DNA of 7,623 nucleotides from Patescibacteria group bacterium (GCA_018829865.1 JAHJTR010000134.1:1-7623); one strand, 5' to 3'. Counted from the first letter of the stretch, positions 1 to 6,986 are shown. Made by a program: numbers and translations. Notes: a model not told the origin generated them from the sequence alone.

Positions 1-5
1 CATAA

Positions 6-1594
<1,589 letters not shown>

Positions 1595-1595
1595 A

Positions 1596-1624
1596 CTTGT
1601 ATTGAAAACTTAGCTTTTGGACAA
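1596..1624 (-). promoter_or_regulatory. Candidate promoter of the serine recombinase
   Basis: Read on the minus strand there is TTGTCC (1619-1624), a 17-nt spacer, then TACAAG (1596-1601). Each hexamer matches the sigma-70 consensus at 4 of 6 positions. The -10 would end one base before Met1, which would favour initiation at Met4 (1583-1585) on an almost leaderless transcript. The site lies inside the beginning of the plus-strand recombinase remnant. The match is weak, so this is a suggestion only. Confidence 0.28.
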
Positions 1625-1648
1625 TCGAAATTAAAAATCGCTTTACAA

Positions 1649-1664
1649 TCGCCCGACAGGGCGA
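1649..1664. repeat. Palindrome at the hot-spot position of the left recombinase remnant
   Basis: TCGCCC (1649-1654), loop GACA, GGGCGA (1659-1664). It sits between CTTTACAA and ACAAAAAGATTGG, both of which are essentially shared with the intact recombinase. Only the palindrome between them differs. Confidence 0.8.
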
Positions 1665-1679
1665 ACAAAAAGATTGGTT

Positions 1680-1714
1680 GCAAAACTTTTGTTTTGCTTT
1701 GAGCTTCGCTCAAA
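1680..1714. repeat. 35-nt insertion made of two abutting perfect hairpins
   Basis: The insertion is GCAAAACttttGTTTTGC (1680-1697) directly followed by TTTGAGCttcGCTCAAA (1698-1714). On either side the sequence joins as AAAGATTGGTT plus CGAACTTCC, which is the uninterrupted sequence of the intact recombinase (minus strand, around 226-242). The inserted material is therefore palindrome only. It breaks the reading frame (35 is not a multiple of three). Confidence 0.85.
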
Positions 1715-1765
1715 CGAACTTCCACATCGCCGAGCGCACGCTCGCCGTGAGCTTGAAAAAACCTT

Positions 1766-1910
1766 GGCGCGTAGCGCGTTCTTGGCATTCTGTGTCGCTT
1801 GGCGACACCCCACATTCTGCCGTTTCGGGCAAAAGTGATAATTGGCGGTGTTTCTTGGACGAAGTTCGAACATTGTACGAGCAAAATCCGCAGGATTTTG
1901 ATGACTGATG
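1766..1910. other. Hairpin-rich noncoding stretch after the left recombinase remnant
   Basis: No credible gene is visible. The stretch carries mini-hairpins with 3-nt loops: GTGTCGCttgGCGACAC (1792-1808) and CAAAATCCgcaGGATTTTG (1882-1900), plus a weaker GCGC/GCGC pair around 1767-1777. The second corresponds in position to a different palindrome, CAATCGC/GCGATTG, at 7201-7217 in the inverted copy. Short open frames here are chance products of the GC-rich palindromes. Confidence 0.6.
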
Positions 1911-2114
1911 CACGCGCGGAGCGCGTGGTAGTTTGAAACCTCTCCGTACGCTCGGATTTCGTGGTAATGTGAACAGTGCGCGCCTCGCACGCTCCGCACA
2001 GCTCGCGTGTACAAAACCAAAAATTTCCTTACCTATCCATTTTCGGCGGGGGGTGCAGGGGGGAGCCGCAAAAAAATGAAAGGAAATTTTATGGTTTTGT
2101 TTTCGTCGCTTCAC
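1911..2114. repeat. Left copy of a long inverted repeat flanking the island
   Basis: This segment matches the reverse complement of about 6987-7192. Shared landmarks, in order, are: the hairpin CACGCGC/GCGCGTG (1911-1927); a 24-bp block (1945-1968) starting CGTACGCTCGGATT and ending GTGGTAAT, 22 of 24 identical to the right copy; the 88-nt palindromic element (2012-2099); and a short tail CGCTTCAC. Similarity is patchy between 1970 and 2010 and strong from 2012 onward. The alignment was done by eye. Confidence 0.8.
2012..2099. repeat. 88-nt palindromic element with G-rich centre, left copy
   Basis: The left arm begins CAAAACCAAAAATTTCCTT (2012-2030). The right arm, AAGGAAATTTTATGGTTTTG (2080-2099), is its near-exact inverse with one extra base. 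Between the arms is a 23-nt centre (2045-2067) with two runs of six G separated by TGCA and closed by GGC and GCC. The right copy (7002-7089) has the same length of 88 nt and an identical centre in opposite orientation. It could fold as a cruciform or long hairpin, and the G runs could form a quadruplex. It encodes nothing recognisable. Confidence 0.85.
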
Positions 2115-2135
2115 CATAAAGTATTATATGGCAGT

Positions 2136-2165
2136 TTGGAATATTACGCAATGGAATATTATACT
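2136..2165 (+). promoter_or_regulatory. Promoter of the C-like regulator/endonuclease operon, with direct repeats
   Basis: TTGGAA (2136-2141), an 18-nt spacer and TATACT (2160-2165) form a good sigma-70 type promoter. Only nine bases separate the -10 from the ATG at 2175, so the transcript should start at or within about three bases of the start codon (leaderless or nearly so), as is known for several C-protein genes. Two exact copies of TGGAATATTA (2137-2146 and 2152-2161, period 15) overlap the -35 and -10. They are reasonable candidates for the regulator's operator. Confidence 0.6.
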
Positions 2166-2174
2166 GTAAGTATT

Positions 2175-2395
2175 ATGCCTAGAGCGATATACACAGAGGA
2201 TCATAAAAAATTGCTGAACGCTTAAAACAAGCGCGTATTGAATCTGGGCTTGGACAAGTTGAGGTTGCTAAAAAGTTAGGACGAACACAATCTTACTTAT
2301 CTAAAATTGAATCAGGTCAGAGAAGATTTGATGTCTTACAACTTAAAGAGTTTGCAAAACTATATAAAAAATCGTTAGATTTTTTTGTTGAATAA
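2175..2395 (+). pseudogene. Xre-family HTH regulator (C-protein-like), frameshifted
   Basis: With one A added to the A6 run at 2205-2210, this reads as a 73-residue single-domain HTH protein. It begins MPRAIYTEDHKK and continues IAERLKQARIESGLGQ; the HTH core is QVEVAKKLGRTQSYLSKIES, and it ends KSLDFFVE at the TAA (2393-2395). As it stands, the ATG frame stops after 16 codons (2223-2225). The HTH frame has a TAA at 2204 and no usable upstream start. The domain is typical of small controller (C) proteins of restriction-modification systems, which time endonuclease expression. Its position five bases before the endonuclease start fits that role. The shift may be a true mutation, a sequencing or assembly slip in the homopolymer, or, less likely, recoding: a -1 slip on the A run would restore the frame. 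Confidence 0.78.
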
Positions 2396-2400
2396 AAATT

Positions 2401-2964
2401 ATGAACACTCGTAAAATACAAACTAAAGTCTTTGGAGAAGAATGTTCATTAGAGATAATGGATTTCAATAAAGCGGATGGCAAAAAATGGAAAGCTGTTT
2501 TTGATTTGTGGAGGGGCTTAAAAATGGGTCTACGGGATTATAAATCCCGCGAGCCAAATTTTCCAGAAGGACTTTCTGAAGTTGCTTTTTGTCTTTGGTC
2601 AGGATCATCTCGTTTTATCTCTGCAAAGGGATTATCAAACACATCGTTTGATACTTTTGACGTAAAAACAATGAAGGCTGAACAGATTAAGGCGTGTAGT
2701 GTAGAAAAAGACTTAACCTCTTTTGGACCAACATCAAAGTGGGATGATTTGTATTTTCTTGATTTTTATAACGACGGTAAAGTTGACGGAAAATTTGATA
2801 TTTACAAAATACCAAGTAAATTAATTTACGAAAATAAAGTAAATAAAAATCAAACACTTAAAGATCAACAGGGAGAAAAGCGCAGACCTCGCTTTTGTAT
2901 AAAGAAGGATATTATTGCAGCAAATAAAATAAAGCCCATTGCATCAAAGGTTAAAGTTTGGTAA
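2401..2964 (+). CDS. Type II restriction endonuclease, Bsp6I-like
   Basis: This 187-residue protein resembles the Bsp6I family (Pfam RE_Bsp6I), whose founder cuts GC^NGC; the founder is of similar size as I remember it. Recognisable blocks are NFPEGLSE (53-60), SFDTFDVKTMKAEQIKACS (82-100), DLTSFGPTSKWDDLYFLDFY (104-123), FDIYKIP (132-138), VNKNQTLKDQQ (147-157) and RRPRF (161-165). A PD-(D/E)XK-type metal site is likely. Candidates are Asp84 or Asp87 with Gln95-x-Lys97, where Gln replaces the usual acidic residue; this assignment is by pattern only. The start ATG at 2401 has no Shine-Dalgarno sequence and lies 5 nt after the regulator's stop, so the two probably share a transcript. The stop at 2962-2964 directly abuts the stop of the convergent methyltransferase. 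Family recognition is from memory of conserved motifs. The GCNGC specificity is inferred. Confidence 0.75.
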   Translation: MNTRKIQTKVFGEECSLEIMDFNKADGKKWKAVFDLWRGLKMGLRDYKSREPNFPEGLSEVAFCLWSGSSRFISAKGLSNTSFDTFDVKTMKAEQIKACSVEKDLTSFGPTSKWDDLYFLDFYNDGKVDGKFDIYKIPSKLIYENKVNKNQTLKDQQGEKRRPRFCIKKDIIAANKIKPIASKVKVW

Positions 2965-4542
2965 CTACTCCATTACTTTCCTCATTTCTTTTGCTACAGC
3001 CTCAATAACAGGGACACTCACAGAATTACCCGCTTGCTTGTATAAAGCAGAATCTGAAATATCTGGCAGTATATAATCTTTTGGAAATCCTTGGACTCTG
3101 AAACACTCTAAAGGAGTTAATTTTCTTATACCTTTTTTATCTTTTATGATCGGTACATTGTGTCCACCAGTCCCCATATTTGCAGTTAATGTTGGACAAA
3201 CACCACTTTTATTTTCTCGGACATATTGCCTACGCCATTGGTACACTTTCCCCTCCTCTTGAATAGAGTCTTTTAATTTTTCGTATAAAGGCTTTCCATT
3301 ATAATAATATTTTTCAGAAACATGTTTTTCTAATAAATCAGTGATTTTTATTGCAAGTTTTACAGGTTTAGGAAATTCAAATTTTTCAGAATAATCTTTA
3401 TTTCTAAAACCAACGATATAAATACGCTCTCTGTTTTGCGGAATGTTTCCGTATTCCATGCTATTCAAGACTTTTGATTTTACATGATACCCAAGATCTT
3501 CAAGAGTTTTTAATATAATCTCAAAAGTTTTTCCAGCATCATGACTCTTTAAATTTTTGACATTTTCAAGCAAAAAGCCCTCGGGCTTTCGATCCTCAAG
3601 AATCCTTGCGACATCAAAAAACAAATTTCCTCTATCTTTTTTATCTTTAAAACCATGCCTGTACCCAGCAATAGAGAATGCCTGACATGGGAAACCACCC
3701 AAAAGAAAATCAAATTTCGGCAAATCGTCTATACCGATTTTTCTAATATCCTCAACTATTAGCTTCGAATCTTTAAAATTGATATCATAAGTATCTTTGC
3801 ATTTTTCTTCAAAATCATTTGCAAAAACTGTTTTAAATCCAGCTTCTTCAAAACCAAGTCGTATACCGCCAACACCAGCAAATAAATCGATAGTATCAAA
3901 ACCATGTTTTGTTTTTTTCTTTGGTTTATATTCCTCCTCTGTATTTATATTTCTTACAACCTGCACAACAACTCCTCGCACCTCGACTTCTTTTCTAAAA
4001 AATGGAAGCATTGTTTGATTCCTTGGTTCAAGCCTAAAACGTGATTTCTCCCTATATATTTTTTTTAGCGTTGCTTCATTGTCATCAATAATAGCGACAA
4101 CCGTTTGCCCATTTTCTGCTACTGACTGCTTTTTTATTACAACAATATCACCATCAAAAATACCTTCATCAATCATACTTTCCCCTACAACTCGTAAAGC
4201 ATAATAATCTTTGGCGTTTCGTATACTTGGATCTACAAGAGAGATGACATCCTCTTTGTTTTCGATAGCCTCAATTGGTTGTCCAGCAGCGATGTTTCCC
4301 AATATTGGAATTTCCACAACAGATTTTATTTGTTTTTTAAGCGATAAACTTCTTGCGGAGTTTTCTGACTTTGAAAGATACCCTTTTTCTTTCAAAGAAT
4401 TGATGTGTTCATGAATAGTTGAAACTGCTTTGAGTTTTAGCTCTTTTCTTATCTCTTCAATGGTCGGGGATATGCCATTTTCAGAGATGTATGTATTTAT
4501 AAAATCAAAAACCTGTTTTTGTTTTTTTGTGAGCTTAGACAT
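2965..4542 (-). CDS. LexA repressor - C5-cytosine DNA methyltransferase fusion
   Basis: One 525-residue frame contains two apparently complete proteins. Residues 1-70 are a LexA winged HTH (KKQKQVFDFI, SPTIEEIRKEL, STIHEHINSLKEKGYL). Residues 77-200 are a LexA S24 peptidase domain with the cleavage-site context IPILGNIAAGQP (Ala86-Gly87), catalytic Ser122 in GESMID and Lys160 in EATLKK, spaced as in E. coli LexA. After a lysine-rich linker (201-215) comes a C5 methyltransferase: motif I DLFAGVGG (219-226), motif IV GGFPCQ with catalytic Cys286, motif VI ENV (326-328), motif VIII QNRER (369-373), a target-recognition region (about 400-465), motif IX RKLTPLECFRVQGFP (473-487) and motif X GNSV (505-508). 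It should transfer methyl from S-adenosylmethionine to cytosine, protecting sites of the convergent endonuclease, while the LexA part may repress its own promoter and self-cleave with RecA. Small HTH extensions are known on some C5 methyltransferases (M.EcoRII, M.SsoII). A full cleavable LexA is much less usual. Confidence 0.93.
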   Translation of the reverse strand: MSKLTKKQKQVFDFINTYISENGISPTIEEIRKELKLKAVSTIHEHINSLKEKGYLSKSENSARSLSLKKQIKSVVEIPILGNIAAGQPIEAIENKEDVISLVDPSIRNAKDYYALRVVGESMIDEGIFDGDIVVIKKQSVAENGQTVVAIIDDNEATLKKIYREKSRFRLEPRNQTMLPFFRKEVEVRGVVVQVVRNINTEEEYKPKKKTKHGFDTIDLFAGVGGIRLGFEEAGFKTVFANDFEEKCKDTYDINFKDSKLIVEDIRKIGIDDLPKFDFLLGGFPCQAFSIAGYRHGFKDKKDRGNLFFDVARILEDRKPEGFLLENVKNLKSHDAGKTFEIILKTLEDLGYHVKSKVLNSMEYGNIPQNRERIYIVGFRNKDYSEKFEFPKPVKLAIKITDLLEKHVSEKYYYNGKPLYEKLKDSIQEEGKVYQWRRQYVRENKSGVCPTLTANMGTGGHNVPIIKDKKGIRKLTPLECFRVQGFPKDYILPDISDSALYKQAGNSVSVPVIEAVAKEMRKVME

Positions 4543-4561
4543 ATTTGCTATAAAAATTTAT

Positions 4562-4569
4562 TAGCGCTA
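4562..4569. promoter_or_regulatory. Candidate operator palindrome at the methyltransferase transcription start
   Basis: TAGCGCTA is a perfect 8-bp palindrome centred just downstream of the predicted transcription start and flanked by weakly symmetric AATT sequences. This is where an autorepressor would act. It matches neither the E. coli (CTGT-N8-ACAG) nor the Bacillus-type (GAAC-N4-GTTC) SOS box, so assigning it to the fused LexA is a guess from position and symmetry. Confidence 0.35.
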
Positions 4570-4576
4570 CAATTAC

Positions 4577-4605
4577 AGTATAACCGAAAAGAAACCGAAA
4601 GACAA
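4577..4605 (-). promoter_or_regulatory. Promoter of the LexA-methyltransferase gene
   Basis: On the minus strand, TTGTCT (4600-4605), a 17-nt spacer and TATACT (4577-4582) form a strong sigma-70 type promoter. Transcription would start near 4570, giving a leader of about 28 nt that has no Shine-Dalgarno sequence before the ATG at 4540-4542. A 12-nt palindrome GGGGttatCCCC (4609-4620) lies immediately upstream of the -35. Confidence 0.65.
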
Positions 4606-4652
4606 AGCGGGGTTATCCCCAATCAAATTTATAAAAATTAACTCAATTTATT

Positions 4653-4778
4653 ATGCATACTCCCGACAACAAAAGACCCCAACCAAGAACTTCACCAATA
4701 GTCGATAGTTTTACAGGCGATGTTGGATTTTCCATTGAGGGAATATCAGACCACCACATGCCTCTGAAGTACCACTAG
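4653..4778 (+). CDS. 41-codon ORF, possible upstream peptide or split-off N-terminus
   Basis: ATG at 4653 to TAG at 4776-4778 encodes a peptide starting MHTPDNKRPQPRTSPIVDSF and ending MPLKYH, with no recognisable domain. It is in the same frame as the following 623-residue gene, separated only by the TAG and three sense codons before the GTG at 4788. It could be a leader peptide, a small gene, or the original N-terminus of the large protein cut off by a nonsense mutation (or read through). No clear promoter or Shine-Dalgarno sequence precedes it. It lies just downstream of the divergent control region. Confidence 0.4.
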   Translation: MHTPDNKRPQPRTSPIVDSFTGDVGFSIEGISDHHMPLKYH

Positions 4779-4787
4779 TTTAATTGT

Positions 4788-6659
4788 GTGATTGATTTAA
4801 TGCAGATTGAAATGGTAAATTTTCAAGTTTTGCGGATTAAATTGATATTTCAGATCAATGGTGATCTCGACAATCTCCAAAAACTCTATGATGAGGAGGG
4901 CTGGAAATTTCGTCGAACTGACTCTGTATTAAAAAAGCATCCTAATTTTATTGGTCAATGGAAATATCCAGCACCGATTTTTGGCATAATGCTCAACAAA
5001 TATCTTCAAGTTGTAAATGCAACATGCAAGGTAAAATGGCAAACTCCTCCTGTGATTTTAGACCAAAGTGCTGATTTGGTAACACTTCCTGACAGCTTTC
5101 CGCCCCTTGCTGATGTGCCAGAAGAAGAAACATACCATTACTACGATAAGAAGACCACGTTATTTTATACAGACCTATATCTTGGTGAAAAATACGAATT
5201 TGATATAGAGCTTGAGGCCAACGCTGCGACGTTTGAGTTTGCTCCTCTTTTCCCGTTTAAAAATGTTCAGATCAATAAAATCGAGACGATCCATGGTGAG
5301 TATTCTTTTGAACCACTGGGAAGCATTGTTAAGCCAACAAAAAGAAAGCGATACTCTGATTGGTATGAAGACGAATTAAAAAGACATGAAACAATAGGCA
5401 TGCCCGGTCGAGGAGCACCCAACTTTAAAGCAGCGTCAACATACCGAGGAGAAGTGCCGTTATTTGATATTGCGAACGAGGTGCTTAAATACAACCCTAA
5501 ATCGCAAGCGGAAATTGAAGCTACTGTTGAGGCCATGTTCGTTGATCTTAATAATCCAATTACTCTTAACGACTACGAAACCGTTCACTTTGGATTTATG
5601 GTTATGATACCTCCAGATAAAAATGTTGAGGTAAATGTTAGGACAATTCAACGCCCTGTCCCAATTAGGATTTATGAGCAAATGCAAACTATGCAGGGCT
5701 ATCAAGATGTGTTAATTAAATATGACATTTTTAACTTCTCTCACGAAAAACTAAGGTTGCGAGTAGAAACTGAAATTCTAGATTTCACTGAAAAAGCTGT
5801 GAAAGTGATTTTTTTGCACGGAATCAACAATAAACGAAACCAAAAAGCTCGCACCATGTTGACACAATGTCCGCGACTGAAGCGCGGACTATTGGAGCAA
5901 CTAACAAAACCAGAAAAGGCAATGATGCACTGTAAGGTGATGAACGAAGATACTAAAGAAGTTTATTATGAAGAAACAATAAATGTAGATCTTCTCCCCA
6001 ATGATGAGATATTGTGGGAGTTAAAAGATATTAGAAGTAATGCAAAATATGGAATGCATGAATTTGTCTGTTCATGGATAACACCTAGGGATAGTGAGGG
6101 ATTAGTTGAAAAAATTCGCACTGAAGCTGCCCTCAAACGACCAAGTCGAAGTTTTGGGGATGGAGATTTTAATGATCTATCTGTTATCGAATCTCATGTT
6201 CGAGCTGTTTACGAATATCTATCGGAATATGGATTAGTGTATGTCAGCCAACCATTCTCGGCGACACCGTCTATGCAAGGACAAAGAATAGTTTTACCCG
6301 AAGTTGTATTGAAAAATAAGGCAGGAAATTGCATTGATCTAACAGTGCTTTTTGCAAGTATTCTTGAGGGAGTTGGATTGTATTCATTGATTTTTTTAAC
6401 AGAAGATCATGCTTTCATAGGCTGGGGTAATAAAAACCGACCAAATGAAATTTTATTTTTGGAAACGACGGCAATTGGTCAGCTTGATTTTGACGGAGCA
6501 AAGGAAGCTGGTAAAAAAGTTTTTCAAGATAAATTCACAATGGTAGGTGCGCCTGATAATTGGATGCCTCCGCTTGGACTTATGGGGATGATTAGAGGTT
6601 GTCATCTTATTGATACAGCTGAAATAAGATATTCTGGCAAAATTTCGGCGCGATCATAA
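4788..6659 (+). CDS. Transglutaminase-like cysteine-protease-fold protein with Ig-like region
   Basis: A 623-residue protein from the GTG at 4788; Met5 (4800) or Met8 are alternative starts. The C-terminal part (about 460-565) is transglutaminase-like. It has Cys515 in KAGNCIDLTVLFASILEGVG, His541 in EDHAFIGW and Glu559 in LFLETTA as a Cys-His-acid triad. The run from about 303 to 450 looks beta-rich and Ig-like. In order and spacing (YQDVLIKY..., LPNDEILWELKDI, then RAVYEYLSEYGLVY, GQRIVLPEVVLKN) it recalls the region before the transglutaminase fold in large DUF4011-containing helicase proteins; that likeness is recalled from memory. Here there is no helicase. The N-terminal 1-300 is unassigned, with a beta-rich stretch near 115-175. 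No signal peptide or membrane segment is evident, so it is probably cytoplasmic. It could be a peptidase or deamidase-type effector of a defence system, or a catalytically inactive fold. Next to a restriction-modification cassette, a conflict role is plausible but unproven. Confidence 0.72.
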   Translation: MIDLMQIEMVNFQVLRIKLIFQINGDLDNLQKLYDEEGWKFRRTDSVLKKHPNFIGQWKYPAPIFGIMLNKYLQVVNATCKVKWQTPPVILDQSADLVTLPDSFPPLADVPEEETYHYYDKKTTLFYTDLYLGEKYEFDIELEANAATFEFAPLFPFKNVQINKIETIHGEYSFEPLGSIVKPTKRKRYSDWYEDELKRHETIGMPGRGAPNFKAASTYRGEVPLFDIANEVLKYNPKSQAEIEATVEAMFVDLNNPITLNDYETVHFGFMVMIPPDKNVEVNVRTIQRPVPIRIYEQMQTMQGYQDVLIKYDIFNFSHEKLRLRVETEILDFTEKAVKVIFLHGINNKRNQKARTMLTQCPRLKRGLLEQLTKPEKAMMHCKVMNEDTKEVYYEETINVDLLPNDEILWELKDIRSNAKYGMHEFVCSWITPRDSEGLVEKIRTEAALKRPSRSFGDGDFNDLSVIESHVRAVYEYLSEYGLVYVSQPFSATPSMQGQRIVLPEVVLKNKAGNCIDLTVLFASILEGVGLYSLIFLTEDHAFIGWGNKNRPNEILFLETTAIGQLDFDGAKEAGKKVFQDKFTMVGAPDNWMPPLGLMGMIRGCHLIDTAEIRYSGKISARS

Positions 6660-6669
6660 AAGGGAGTTC

Positions 6670-6753
6670 CGCTTGCGCGCGCATTGGGTGGGTGGGGCAA
6701 GCGCAATATGATTTGTTTGTGCCATTCGTTAGTTTGGCACAATCCGCTTTTTT
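6670..6753 (+). terminator. Two hairpins with a downstream T run, likely terminator region
   Basis: CGCTTGC (6670-6676) pairs with GCAAGCG (6697-6703) around a G-rich loop. TTGTGCCA (6717-6724) pairs with TGGCACAA (6735-6742), followed after five bases by six T (6748-6753). The position, just after the stop codon at 6659, suits a terminator for the transglutaminase-like gene, though the gap between stem and T run makes it weaker than a textbook case. Confidence 0.45.
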
Positions 6754-6757
6754 AGAG

Positions 6758-6980
6758 TTACCACAGACTTGAACGAAGTCACTGAGTGAACACACGAAAT
6801 CGCCGTAGTAGCCACAAGAACGAGCGTTAGCTCGTGAATTGGGCTATGCGGAGGCGATGAAGTGTGTGAACGGACTACAAAGCCACTACGGACTCGGAGA
6901 GGAAGCGTCTCGTTCGGCGCAAGCTACGGAAGAAAGGGCGGTATGTTGTACTTGTGCAATATTATTTATAAGCCCTTTCT
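6758..6980. other. Structured noncoding stretch, possible degenerate third repeat copy
   Basis: No credible gene is visible. The stretch holds an imperfect palindrome of about 80 nt (6791-6868: CACAC with GTGTG, CGCC with GGCG) around a perfect ACGAGCgttaGCTCGT hairpin (6820-6835). It also has GACTTgaacgAAGTC (6766-6780) and AGAAAGGGC/GCCCTTTCT (6931-6939/6972-6980). It starts with TTACCACAGA (6758-6767), as does the conserved block of the right inverted repeat (7136-7145), which suggests a diverged relative of that repeat. Confidence 0.4.
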
Positions 6981-6986
6981 GGAGTA

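Larger units (their letters stand above)
1601..1765 (+). pseudogene. 3' remnant of a second serine recombinase
   Basis: Translated on the plus strand, 1601-1679 reads IENLAFGQSKLKIALQ, then SPDRANKKIG, in the place where the intact neighbour has NIALQENPERIRDFLKKIG. From 1715 the reading NFHIAERTLAVSLKKPW matches the intact NFRIADRTLVLDFKNAF. The two parts are in different frames because of a 35-nt palindromic insertion (1680-1714). Removing it restores KKIGSNFHIAERTL exactly. No catalytic domain remains and the remnant starts only 7 bp from the start of the intact gene. It is the tail of an older related recombinase in opposite orientation to the intact one, and it cannot make an active enzyme. 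Confidence 0.8.

Noticed and set aside
1866..1880. SOS-box-like CGAACATTGTACG
   Set aside because: The spacing is one base short and the right half does not match GTTCG. It lies in decayed recombinase-related DNA far from the LexA-fusion promoter.
1643..2117. Overlapping open frames on the minus strand (97-135 codons) around the hairpin region
   Set aside because: They read through GC-rich palindromes and the G-rich element, overlap each other in several frames, and show no domain. Similar-looking peptide bits recur in the inverted repeat only because the DNA is repeated.
2533..2549. CGGGATT/AATCCCG hairpin inside the endonuclease gene as another inserted palindrome
   Set aside because: The palindrome is real, but the reading frame is intact and there is no second copy to show insertion, so it may be chance.
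4571..4590. TACTGTA half-site of an E. coli-type SOS box at the methyltransferase promoter
   Set aside because: The second half-site (ACAG after eight bases) is absent, and the overlap with the -10 TATACT explains the match.
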